A stretch of 64,000 bases of DNA, taken from NCBI RefSeq assembly GCF_021134715.1, contig NC_060018.1, positions 620,001 to 684,000 on the forward strand, in the 5' to 3' direction. The stretch is from Daphnia pulex. Its lineage: Eukaryota; Arthropoda; Branchiopoda; Diplostraca; Daphniidae. The notes under the pieces are model-generated. The model made no database searches. It saw nothing but the letters and a program-made list of their open reading frames with translations, and was not told the origin of the DNA. A program made the position numbers and the translations under genes. The stretch's first letter is position 1. Each line of letters begins with the position of its first letter. Shown here in pieces: positions 1 to 9,337 of this stretch.

Positions 1-1527
1 TCTGTGGTGTTGGTGTTATCCTGAAATGTGTTGGTTGTTGTGGACTTGTAACACTACTATACTTATTTGTCATTTGTTGTGACATTATTCAGCATATAAA
101 AGGTAATTCCTGCTTGGATTCTTTAAGTTATTTAATGTAAATTATTTGTGTGGTGAATTTACAGGTGGCAATTCCATCTCATCATGTGACCTGAAACTGC
201 TGTACATTCATTTTCCCAAAATGTTTTTGTCTTGCTGCATGTAGCAGCTGTATGATTCATCACATGCAGAAATACTTCATAACACTGAAAGTAATTATGT
301 TGATCATCTTTTTGACTCTTTAAGTTACACATTTAGTTATTTGATGGTTTGTTTCTGATAGTAACTGAGTTTATATTTTTCTATTAACAGCATGGTGAAG
401 TCTGCGCTTCTTCATTTTGCAGTCCATTGTGCACATGGACTTGTTGCTGCCAGCCGGTGAAAGGTTTTCCTCTTGCATGCTTGCTACCTGTACCGATCAG
501 GTATCAAAGTTATTCTGTTGGACTGCGTAGTTTTCTGTTACTCTTTGTATTCTTTTGTTATAATGAGTATGCATCTGTACACAGTTGTGTTCTCATAAAT
601 AATTTTCTTTTCTTAAACAGGTATAACAAACACTTCTTTAACGCTGGTGGTTACCTTGTTGCAGCCAAATGGTGAAAGGTGTGATGAAGACAGATTGAAC
701 CGTTGTATGCAGCATGCGGTTGCAGTGTAATCCAGAAGTTGCTGTGCTGTTGTAGCTGAGCTGTTCCATCTGGGTTCCTGACTTAAAAATTTTTGTGTTG
801 TCATTTTCATCCGTGCCATGAAATTGCTCTGCATTTTGTGTTGCTGACTTTGCTGCAACTTGTTGCGACATTCTATTTTGTGTTGCTGACTTTGCTGACA
901 AAAAGTTTGATCTGTTGTCTTTTGAGTTTTCATTCAATCATGCAGTATACAACTGAGGCAACCTGATCAATATCAGGTTTGACACAGTCGAGAACTGCTA
1001 GATTAAACATGCTTTCTGCGCCAAACAAATAATAACTTGCATATAACTTGCATCATGTTATTATCACGGTAGAGAAAGCGACAGGTCCCCCCCCCTGGGG
1101 GCCACAGGAAAAATGTATATAATGTATGTAAAATGTTATAAAAATAAATTTTGTATGCAATAAAATATTCTTATCAATCTTTTTCGCGATAAAATTTTTT
1201 AAAATTTCGTGTAAGGGGAATTTTTTAAAATTTTTTTTCAAAAACAAAAGTCTGGACTTAGCAGAAATAATAGGTGGTGGACTTTAAATTTTTAATAAAA
1301 TAGTTCGTTGGACTTTGAATTTTAATGATAGAAAGAATTTATAAAAAGGAAATGTAAAAATAAGAGTTTGAATTTTTATCAGTGTATTTGGCAAGATCAA
1401 TTATTTGTGTAAGTTAACATAGCACTCAGAAATATTTTCTCACTTCATGCAATTATCAGCAGCAGGAAATGTACATAAGGAGAAAATAGAGAGATGCACT
1501 TGTGATTTATCAATCAATCTTGTATTT
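1..1527. other. AT-rich region with no recognised gene
   Basis: No protein family is recognisable on either strand. Two short internal duplications are visible. A 23-bp perfect direct repeat lies at 833-855 and 875-897. A 26-bp near-repeat lies at 440-465 and 655-680 (22 of 26 identical), and each copy follows an acceptor-like pyrimidine-AG. The window edge could hold the 3' part of a plus-strand transcript, but no reading frame supports one. From 1100 to 1500 the sequence is AT-rich and featureless. Confidence 0.4.
833..897. repeat. 23-bp perfect direct repeat pair
   Basis: The same 23 bases, running from attttgtgttgc to ctttgctg, occur at 833-855 and 875-897, 42 bp apart. The 19-bp spacer is unrelated. 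No function is apparent; a local replication-slippage duplication is the simplest reading. Confidence 0.8.
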
Positions 1528-2397
1528 CACTAATTTTCAACACATCCAGAGAAATACTTCAGAACTTCGGTGTATAAGTCGGAGCAGCGTAAGTAGTGGT
1601 GACATAATCGGGAGAATTGCAATAAATATGAACCTCAGTTTGGTAGTAGTTAGCAGGGTAATACTTAAATTCCTCGATGTAGTAAACTAGGCAGCGTACG
1701 TTGTGTAATAGGCGGCTTCTTCGGTGTAGTACTTGAGGGCTGCCGTGGTGTAGTAGACTGGAGCATCAGTGTAGTATTTCTGTTCAATGTAGCACGAAAG
1801 AGCAGCATTTGTGTAGCAAGTCGGGACAGCGTAATACTTGGCCGCCTCAGTTGTGGTTGTGTAGATTGGGGCAGAGAAGTACTTGGCCGCTTCGGTGGAG
1901 TAATTAGCGGGAACCTCGGTATAGCATCTGGGAACAGAGTAGTATTTAGGAAAATCGGTGCAATAAGTAGCTGAGAACAGAGTAATACTTGGGAGCCTCG
2001 GTGTAGTAGGATGGGGCAGCATGCGTAGTCCTGCTCCGTCGCCTTGGTGTAGTAACTCGGGGCAGAGTAAGTTGTGGTATAAAACTCCGGTGCTTTGGTG
2101 GTGTAGTACTTGAAGACATCGGTGCAGGAACTGGTCGTTGCGTAAGTTGAGTAGTAAGGCGGTGGCGTTGCGATTTCTTATCCGCCATACCCAGGAGACA
2201 TCGGTACACCAGTGGTCGACCCAGCCATCAACAATACAACACCCAACAGCATTCGACGCCTTATTAACTAGACAGTAAACAAATTCAAACAATAATGTTC
2301 AATAATAATTTGCACATTAACAAACAGAAAATAATAAACATTAATAGAAAACTCCAAATCTCCAAGTCTCAATATAAAAATAAAAATATTTACCCAT
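1528..2397 (-). pseudogene. Tyrosine-rich repeat protein gene, copy A (degenerate)
   Basis: The intact family would be a low-complexity secreted protein built from short Tyr/Thr/Pro/Ala repeats such as YYTEAPKYYS, plausibly cuticular or extracellular (inference). A four-base first exon (ATGG, 2394-2397) is followed by a GTAAAT donor; exon 2 would begin at 2267 after a CTGTCTAG acceptor. This split inside the signal peptide is typical of arthropod cuticle genes. The repeat-coding frame is broken several times. It changes frame after the leader, again near the EQDYACC segment (about 2020-2035), again near 1975, and again near 1690. It also holds an in-frame TAA at about 2180, where copy B reads Tyr-Gln. 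Motifs such as YYTEEAAYYTTY and a final YTEVLKYFS lie in different frames. Copy B at 2492-3399 shares several lesions. A live gene with assembly errors is the alternative. Confidence 0.6.
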
Positions 2398-2491
2398 AAT
2401 TGCGAATCGGTTACACGATGAGGAATGCAGTTGGTGACAGATAGGTCACTGCAGTTCGGGTACGACTCCTTTTTTTTCTTGACGACTCCTC

Positions 2492-3399
2492 TTACGCATA
2501 GTAATACTTCGGGACGTAGGTGTAGTAGCACGGGGCAGCGTAGGTTGTAGTTAGTACTTGAGCGCTTCAGTGTTGTAGTAATGCAGGGCCTCGGTGTAGT
2601 AGGTAGGGGAGCATACATTGACGTGTAGAATTCCGGTGCCTTAGTGGTGTAGTACTTGGGAGCCTCGGTGTAGTAAACTAGGCAGCATGTGTTGTTGTAG
2701 GCGGCTTCTTCGGTGTAGTACTTGGGGGCTGCGGTGTAGCGTAGGTCGTATTGTAGTGAACTGGAGCATCAGTGTAGTATTTCGGTTCAACGTACTACGA
2801 AAGAGCAGCTTCTGTGTAGTAAGTCGGGACTGCGTAATACTTGGCCGCCTCAGTTGTGGTTTCGTAGATCGGGGCAGAGAAGTACTTTGCCGCTTCGGTG
2901 TAGTACTCAACCGTCTTGGTGGAGAAATCAGCGGGAGCCTCGGTGTAGCAGCTGGGAACAGAGTAGTATTTAGGAAAGTCGGTGCAATAAGTAGCTGAGA
3001 ACAGAGTAATACTTGGGAGCCTCGGCGTAGTAGGATGGGGCAGCATGCGTAGTCCTGCTCCGTCGCCTTGGTGTAGTAACTCGGGTCAGAGGAAGTTGTG
3101 GTATAAAACTCCGGTGCCTTAGTAGTGTAGTACTTGTAGACCCCGGTGCAGTAACTGGTCGTTGCGTAAGTTGCTTTTGGGTAGTAAGGCGGTGGCGTTG
3201 CGGTTTGGTATCCGCCATACCCAGGAGACATCGGTACACCAGTGGTCGACCCAGCCATCAACGATACAATACCCGACAGCATACGACGCCTTATTAACTA
3301 GACAGTAAACAAATTCAAACAATAATGTTCAATAATATTTTGCATATTAACAAACAGAAAATAATTGACATTAATAGAAAAGACAGAATATTTACCCAT
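2492..3399 (-). pseudogene. Tyrosine-rich repeat protein gene, copy B (degenerate)
   Basis: This is a tandem duplicate of the gene at 1528-2397, about 1.03 kb upstream of it, and includes the promoter-proximal sequence and the intron (compare 2268-2333 with 3298-3363). Exon 1 is ATGG at 3396-3399; exon 2 starts at 3297. One frame reads AGSTTGVPMSPGYGGYQ and then Tyr-rich repeats (YKYYTTKAPEFYTTT) for about 80 codons. It then slips near 3046 (EQDYACC), again near 2990, and meets an in-frame TAG at about 2797 where copy A reads Cys. Later repeat units (YYTEAPKYYTTKAPEFYTS, then TYAAPCYYTYVPKYYYA with a TAA at 2492-2494) lie in other frames. The leader-to-body frameshift and the EQDYACC frameshift are the same as in copy A, so those changes predate the duplication. 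The Tyr/Pro-rich composition suggests cuticle, but that is inference. Confidence 0.6.
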
Positions 3400-3550
3400 G
3401 GATGCGAACTGGCAATAAGGTGAAGAAGGCAGGTGGTGACAGAGAGTGCGCTGCAGTTGTTGCCGTGTCGGAGATGCTCCCTCGACTGATTTACCTTCGC
3501 CTTTTCTCTCTCCTTTTTATACGATTTTTTTGTCACCCTCACCTCTCAAG

Positions 3551-4043
3551 CCTTGCGGCTATTGTACCTGCTTGAAAATTATGAAACACGCCCCGTTATC
3601 ACCCAACCTCTACGCCACTGCATGACACGTTTCACGTAATGATCTCCGTGACCTTCGAGCATGAAAGAAATGCAAACTGGGCTTTCCTTCTTTAGGTTGG
3701 CGTTGCTGGGGATGGGTCTACAAAAACAAATATCAAAATGAATACCAAATGGTTATGAACACGTGTCGTTCTCACCCAACCTCTACACCACTGCATGGCA
3801 CGTTTTACGTAATGATCTCCGTGACCTTCGAGCGTCCAAATGGCCTTTCCTTTTGCAGGGGATGGGTCTACAAAAACAAATATCAAAATGAATACCAAAT
3901 GGCTGAGCCTTGCGGGTATTGTACCTGTTTGATAATGATGAAACACGTACCTTTCTCACCCAACCTCTACACCACCGCATTAACAGTTTTACACGTAATG
4001 TTCACCGTGACCTTCAAGCGTGAAGGACATGCAAACTGGCCGG
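3551..4043. repeat. Mosaic tandem repeat, three partial units of 150-180 bp
   Basis: Three blocks recur in shuffled order. Block 1, with the core ttgcgg-tattgtacctg, is at about 3551-3590 and 3908-3946. Block 2, beginning tctcacccaacctctacac and ending at the ccgtgaccttc core, is at about 3597-3660, 3770-3833 and 3954-4017. Block 3, around ggggatgggtctac and aataccaaatgg, is at about 3708-3752 and 3857-3902. Open frames across it on both strands are repeat artefacts. There are no terminal inverted repeats and no transposase, so it behaves as a minisatellite-like array just upstream of the tyrosine-rich gene pair. Confidence 0.75.
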
Positions 4044-4556
4044 CCCGTCTGCAGTTTGAACTCTAAAATGGTAATTGAAAAATGATAAATAAACACTGCA
4101 TCAGCATCAGTTTGAACATGTTGAAAATATACCTAAATTTCATCTTAAACATTCTAAAGTAACGTACGAGTGTACGACTTACTTCTCTTAAGCACTCATA
4201 CGTAGACTAAAATGTAAGCAATATACCAACCTATTTGATTTCTCTTAAAAGTACATTACAACCAACTCAGATTTCCTGTTCTCATCACATTTTTTTCGTG
4301 GAAATACCTCATCACTTTTCAAAATCAAACCGTGGCTAAATTTGCACCATGAAAATCGACTGAAAAAAAAAAAAAAAAAGAAGTACAAACACAGAAGCAA
4401 TAACGTAACATCCGACATGCGTGATTGTGTGTTTTTTTGTTTTGTTTTTTATTTTAGGTGTTACTGCAGACCTTTGGTTGATTTTTTTTTTAAATAAGTC
4501 CCCCTTTTTTGTTCCTTACTTCCTTTACAAAAAATTGTCTGCTATTCGGGCCACGA

Positions 4557-4570
4557 GTGCCACCTAGTGG
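4557..4570 (-). promoter_or_regulatory. CTCF-like insulator motif
   Basis: The minus strand reads CCACTAGGTGGCAC. It fits the general CTCF core (CCACnAGrTGGCrs) that is conserved from insects to vertebrates. A second CTCF-like site lies at 60136-60150. Binding is not shown; a 14-bp match can arise by chance. Confidence 0.3.
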
Positions 4571-5345
4571 ACGCATGAAACTCGGCTAAAAGTATTTGTT
4601 CGAATTTTAAATGTGAATTGCGATTTGCGAATAAGAGGAGTAAATGTCTAAATGTACAACACACTTCTCGAGATGCGGGAATTAAATTTGATATCTCGCA
4701 TAATATGGTGTAGCCTTCAACATAAATAGAAATTTAGACTTATTTTTTAGCACAATCAGCTAGATATTGTAACCAAATGACTGGCTTGTGTTGGTTGAAT
4801 TGTAAAACGATTATGTTAACTAAAACTCAGATTTTTTACCCATCAAGGACACTGCTGCTGGAAATTGTTAACGGATGGTTTTGTAGCCTAACCAACGTGT
4901 CTTCCATATGTACCATTTAGTATCGATAGCATTTAGATTCGAAGATTCTTTGGAATTTAGGCGGATAACGCCAGTTGACCTGCAGACAAAAACTAATGTA
5001 TTCAAATGAAATGGCATCTTCTACCTTACAACTATTCCAACCTTTCTGTTTTCCTCCTTAGCTATGACATGTGTTGGGTTAAAGTCATAGTTCCTGAGTT
5101 GCAATTTTAACACTATCCTACAGTTCAACTTAAGTGATTCAGCAAAGTTATTCAGTATGAATGAGTGATCAACACTACACTCGATCAATATTTAACAAAT
5201 TGTTTTCTTTAAGATGAAAACATAAGGCAAAATATAAGCTCTGACTAAATCAAGGAAAGTCATTAGTTTGTATGCCTATTTGCATGCTGTTAATATCAAC
5301 TAATTATAACATGGAACATATTCAATGTTTAGTTCCTTCTGCTCT

Positions 5346-5351
5346 TTTATT
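5346..5351 (-). terminator. Polyadenylation signal, PDAP1
   Basis: AATAAA on the minus strand, about 170 bp past the PDAP1 stop codon. Confidence 0.45.
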
Positions 5352-5519
5352 CAGGAAGCAAAATAGGTCCCTTCCTCTCCTCTTCTTCTCTTTAATCAAT
5401 AGCCTGGCAAAGCTATCAAATGGAAGATCAGAGCACATGGAAATATGACAAGAAAAAAGTGAACCACAATTGGAACTGTGAGTGAAGTGATACAATATTT
5501 TTAAGTCACGATTTGTTTT

Positions 5520-6437
5520 TCATGTTCGTTTTCCTATTGCCTTTTGAATACTTGCGGTCTTTGCAGCCGCAACAGCTTCTTTCACTGTAAATCAATAAAG
5601 ATGTATTTTATTTTCGATTTATGAATGATGATTACAAACAATATTTTTGCTTACTTTTCTTTTCGTCATCGCGTTTCTTAGCAGCTTCTTCACGTTGCTG
5701 TCGGATAATTGCTAATCTAGCTAAATCTGCACGGGCCTCGTCAGTCTTACCCTGAGCGTGAAGCTTTTGATAGTGTTCTCGAGCTTTCTGTTTATCTATT
5801 TCTTCACGCTCACGTCTTGAAAGCTCAGGTTTTGTTGCATCATTGACATCCAAATCTCCAACTTTCTTGGCTTGCTTTACCACATGATTTGGGTTTTCAA
5901 TATCTACAGCTGGTGTGGGACCTTTTCCATTCACTGCTTCTTCCTCCGATTCAGAGCCAGAACCAGAGCCAGATTTTTCTGATTTACTCTCATTGGAATC
6001 AGAATCTGAAGCTTCCTCTTGTTTAGCCTAAATACAAAAATTAACAGAAAATTAACACATGCTAGAGAAAAAAAACGATTTTAGTTCTCAAATTGATGAG
6101 AAAATCTTTTACTATCAACGATAGGCATGGGAGCTCTAAAATATATTCTATGAAACAAATTTTTAAAACCTAATAATTCCTTTAAACTAAAATGTAATGA
6201 CAACTTCATTTTGTATTTAGAAAACAGAGAGTAAAAATAAAATTACCCTCCAATTACGTTGATCTTCTTTTCTTTGCCTCTCTAGTTCTTCTGGGCTAGT
6301 GAAATGTCTTGCTCTACCTTTCTTATTTACTTTTCCACCTGATGTTAACCAACATGACATCATGAGTAAGTAATTCAAAACATTCTTTTTTTTCTTTTCA
6401 ATTTAAAAATAAATTATTTCTACTTACCACGCGGCAT
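5520..6437 (-). CDS. PDAP1: 28 kDa heat- and acid-stable phosphoprotein (PDAP1/PP28)
   Basis: This is a small, highly charged, largely disordered phosphoprotein. The family was named for PDGF-A association and later linked to RNA and translation control (family knowledge). Coding exons on the minus strand are 6437-6428, 6338-6247, 6027-5655 and 5584-5520, giving 179 aa; the human protein is 181 aa. The N-terminus matches the family ([20 protein letters not shown]). A central Ser/Glu acidic stretch (residues about 37-60) has many casein-kinase-2-type sites. The PP28 domain then follows with its conserved [19 protein letters not shown] and [19 protein letters not shown] blocks. The tail ends AIGKRT. 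Exon 1 holds only ten coding bases, as in many compact arthropod genes. It is divergent from RMND5, with 216 bp between start codons, so the two probably share a promoter. The recognition is firm; the cellular role in this organism is not known. Confidence 0.93.
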
Positions 6438-6653
6438 TTTGTTAGAAAATATTTTATGACAGAGTAAAACGAAACAAATCCGACCGATTTTCTCTCAAAC
6501 ATATGGGACAGACAGTCACACAGAGCACGGTAGAGGCTGGGGTGTAAAGGTGCCTGCTAAACAGTATTTTTACCGAGATACGCATTATGCGTCTCAGTAT
6601 ATAAACAGTTTTGCTCCGCCTCCATATCACGACGTGAAAACACAAAGACGAGA
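6438..6653. promoter_or_regulatory. Divergent promoter PDAP1 / RMND5
   Basis: Only 216 bp separate the two start codons, so both 5' UTRs and core promoters must fit here. A TATATAAA-like element on the plus strand at 6598-6605 sits about 50 bp before the RMND5 ATG. A near-perfect 21-bp palindrome lies just upstream at 6575-6595 (arms GAGATACGCAT and ATGCGTCTC, one unpaired T). It is a candidate binding site for a dimeric factor acting on both genes (inference). Confidence 0.5.
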
Positions 6654-8320
6654 ATGGAGGCTTGTGTTGCTGTCGAGAAAGAAATTGATAAGATTCTAAG
6701 TAAATTTGCTAGTATTCGGGAGAATGGTTCAAAAAACATTGAGGAGACTATCGAGTTTCTGTCGTCAATTAAACCAGAATTGGAACAAGGTACTGCAAAT
6801 TCGTAAATCCCTAGCTGCTTGACATGTTTTGGTGTTGTTTTCTACAGTATTTATGTACATTTTTTAAATCATAGCCCAAGCAGACACTGAGTTTAACGAA
6901 CGTCAGTTGTTCATCATCCATCTTGCAATAGCAAAAGTTAAGGAGACAGTTTCTCGATTGGCCAGTGAACACAGAGATCTCCATAGTTCTGTTTCAAAAG
7001 TTGGAAAAACCATTGACAGAGTATGTATCTTGTATCTTCAGCTTAATCCCTCTTTATTAAAAATATTAATGCCCATTTCTTGAAAGAATTTCACTCAAGA
7101 TTATGCTTCTACAAGTTTTGATAGAGTATTCTCAGGAGCCGATAAGGAAAAATTACTTAATCAAGTGATTTGTCAACACATGTATAGACATGGTTTCTTG
7201 GAAATAGGGGAGGAATTAGCCAAAGTAAGAATTTTTAATCTTCTTAAGAACTCAGATATTTTAACTATAAAAATTCTGTTAGGAGTCTGGCCTGGAAATT
7301 CATGAGAACAGTAAACAACCATTCATATTACTTAATGAAATTTTGGAAAAACTGCGACATAGGAATCTCGATGCTGCTTTAGAATGGGCGCAAACCCATC
7401 GAGAGCAACTAATGGAACAGAATAGTAGTCTTGAATTTAAACTACACAGACTGCAATTTCTTCAACTTGTGTCTGAAGGGCCCGGAAAGCAAGGAGAAGC
7501 ACTTGCTTATGTGCGAAGACATTTTCCGCCTTTCGTTCATCAGCACGAAACTGGTTAGTCAACTTAATTGTTAAATTTGATTACAACTACATGTTTCATA
7601 TTTGATTGAATTTCCAGATATTCAGAACCTAATGGGAGTTTTGGCCTTTATTCCTTATGGAGTTCACAACTCTCCCTATAAAAAGCTGTTTGACCCTATC
7701 CTTTGGACTGAAATCTGTGAGGTTTTTGTAAAGGACGCCTGTGCTCTTCTTGGATTCAGTGTCGAAAGTCCCTTGTCGGTTTGGTAAGCTTTAAAAATAA
7801 GTTGTAAATTTTTCTGTCTGAATCACCTTTTCTCTTTGCAGCGTTAACGTGGGATCTATATCATTACCGGCATTGCTGAATATTAAACAAGTGATGGCCC
7901 AAAGGCAGGTTGCAGGAATGTGGAACGCTAAAGATGAACTTCCAGTAAAGTTACACACTATATAAGCCAGCAAATTTTTTATTTAATCTATAATTTGTTT
8001 ATAGATTGAAATTGATGCTGGGCGTGAATATCGTTACCATTCGATATTTGCTTGTCCAATTCTGCGACAACAGGGTTCTGATTCGAACCCACCCATGCGA
8101 CTGGTATGTGGTCATGTTATTTCGCGTGATGCTTTGAACAAACTCAGTTCCGGAAACAAGTGAGATATTAATTGTAGTCTTTCACTTACCGATAAAATTA
8201 ACACAACTTCTCTGAAGTGTTCTTAGAGCTATCCGCACTGGCCAATCCGTTGCTAGGTTAAAATGCCCCTACTGCCCACGGGAATTCGACAGTAGCGAAG
8301 CCAGACAACTTCATTTCTAA
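6654..8320 (+). CDS. RMND5: RMND5 (GID2 homologue), E3 ubiquitin ligase RING subunit of the CTLH complex
   Basis: It is the catalytic RING-type partner of MAEA in the CTLH/GID ubiquitin ligase. Exons are 6654-6789, 6875-7020, 7087-7224, 7283-7553, 7618-7783, 7842-7944, 8005-8159 and 8257-8320, giving 392 aa (human RMND5A is 391). The N-terminal helical region ([15 protein letters not shown], then [20 protein letters not shown]) is followed by a LisH/CTLH region ([24 protein letters not shown]). The CRA segment reads [20 protein letters not shown] and [15 protein letters not shown]. The degenerate RING closes the protein with [25 protein letters not shown] and LKCPYC. I first considered MAEA, but the order and C-terminus are RMND5. 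An alternative in-frame acceptor at 8227 would add 10 residues inside the RING loop. The gene is tail to tail with FAHD1. Confidence 0.95.
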
Positions 8321-8404
8321 AAAAATTTTGACAGCTTGTTGTCTTGACAGTTGAGAATCATCTGCGAAGTCTTCGAGTCCCACCTTCAAAATGGCGTATT
8401 AAAC

Positions 8405-8410
8405 AATAAA
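8405..8410 (+). terminator. Polyadenylation signal, RMND5
   Basis: AATAAA 85 bp after the RMND5 stop codon. It lies only 41 bp before the opposite-strand signal of FAHD1, so the two transcripts should end almost on top of each other. Confidence 0.6.
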
Positions 8411-8450
8411 AGTTTGGTTTGGGAAGAAAAATTATTTAGATTTTCTTAAT

Positions 8451-8456
8451 TTTATT
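8451..8456 (-). terminator. Polyadenylation signal, FAHD1
   Basis: AATAAA on the minus strand about 105 bp past the FAHD1 stop. It is convergent with the RMND5 signal at 8405. Confidence 0.55.
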
Positions 8457-8558
8457 GAATGAAAATCCATACACAACTATTGATGTTAAAGAAATTATGC
8501 AACTGTCTTCTGAATCATTTTCTAACATTCAAATGCAAACTTATTAAGTGTTAACTTA

Positions 8559-9337
8559 TTATTTTTCTACCATAAATTTCATGGTCAAAACATTAGTGAT
8601 TCCACCCTCTATTACATCCCCAACTTTGACTGGACCCACACCAGAAGGAGTACCTGTTAACGAGGAGAGTTGTTTAGTTGTTGTTGTTTAGAGTTAACGA
8701 GGAGAGAAGGAGTACCTGTAAGGACCACATCACCGGGTTCCAATGTGAAATAAGTGGAAATGTAACTAAGTAATGTAGGGACATTAAAGATCATGTCTTT
8801 CGTTGAACCCCGTTGTCTGGCAACTCCATTAACTGAGCACCACAGTTCTATGTTATGAGGATCCATAATTTTCTCACTTGGAATAAAGGCGCTTACAGGG
8901 CATGAAGTATCAAATCCTTTTGCAAGTGTCCAAGGATGGCCCTTTTTCTTTGCTTCATCTTGGAAGTCTCTTGCAGTCATATCCAGTGCCAAACAAAATC
9001 CTCCAACATGGATCATGACATCTTCAGGTTTGACTTTTGAGCATTTGGATTTGATAACCACACCCAGTTCAATTTCATGATGAAGAGATGAGCAACCTGC
9101 AGGTATCTTTATTGGGCTTCCTTCTTCAACATAGGAAGAAGTGGGTTTTAAAAATAGAAGTGGCCTTTCAGGTATTGCATTTCCTAATTCAATAGCATGT
9201 TCACTGAAATATAAATATTCAACTGTTATTACTTCATTAAACTTACTATAATTTATATATAAATACCTGTAATTACGACCAACACAAATAATTTTCCGAC
9301 CGAAATCTACAAATCTGGAGAGATGAGCAGACGCCAT
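8559..9337 (-). CDS. FAHD1: FAHD1, mitochondrial acylpyruvase / oxaloacetate decarboxylase
   Basis: This is a fumarylacetoacetate-hydrolase-family enzyme that cleaves acylpyruvates and decarboxylates oxaloacetate, normally in mitochondria. Exons on the minus strand are 9337-9267, 9203-8716 and 8653-8559, giving 217 aa, close to the usual 220. Visible motifs are FGRKIICVGRNYSEHA near the start, the metal-binding HHEIELG (Glu67, Glu69) and Asp98 in the CLALDMTARDFQ segment. Then come GHPWTLAKGFDTSCPVS, ELWCSVNG and, across the last junction, GDVVLTGTPSGVGPVKVGD. The start codon is set by the conserved N-terminus; an explicit targeting presequence is short or absent. Intron 1 is 63 nt with no in-frame stop, so its retention would insert 21 residues. 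Intron 2 (8654-8715) is flanked by a perfect 15-bp direct repeat and is reported separately. Confidence 0.94.
8639..8715 (-). repeat. Nested direct repeats bounding FAHD1 intron 2
   Basis: On the minus strand the donor reads ACAG|GTACTCCTTCT and the acceptor ACAG|GTACTCCTTCT. The same 15 bases therefore lie across both splice junctions, 62 bp apart. Just inside them, CTCTCCTCGTTAAC also occurs twice, near the start and near the end of the intron, around an A/C-rich centre. Either outer copy can supply the exon sequence TGTPS, so the intron is equivalent to a 62-bp insertion with target duplication. Confidence 0.9.

Larger units (their letters stand above)
4044..5519. other. AT-rich intergenic region
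   Basis: There is no open frame with recognisable protein character on either strand. The stretch is AT-rich with several homopolymer runs (about 4363-4380 and 4425-4500). The only site-like element is the CTCF-type motif at 4557-4570. The right end holds the PDAP1 3' UTR. Confidence 0.5.

Noticed and set aside
3692..4066. Overlapping open frames of 65-105 codons on both strands
   Set aside because: They are products of the tandem repeat blocks and repeat the same peptide segments.
6654..8320. Initial reading of this gene as MAEA
   Set aside because: The motif order and the C-terminal [20 protein letters not shown] and CPYC block are those of RMND5.
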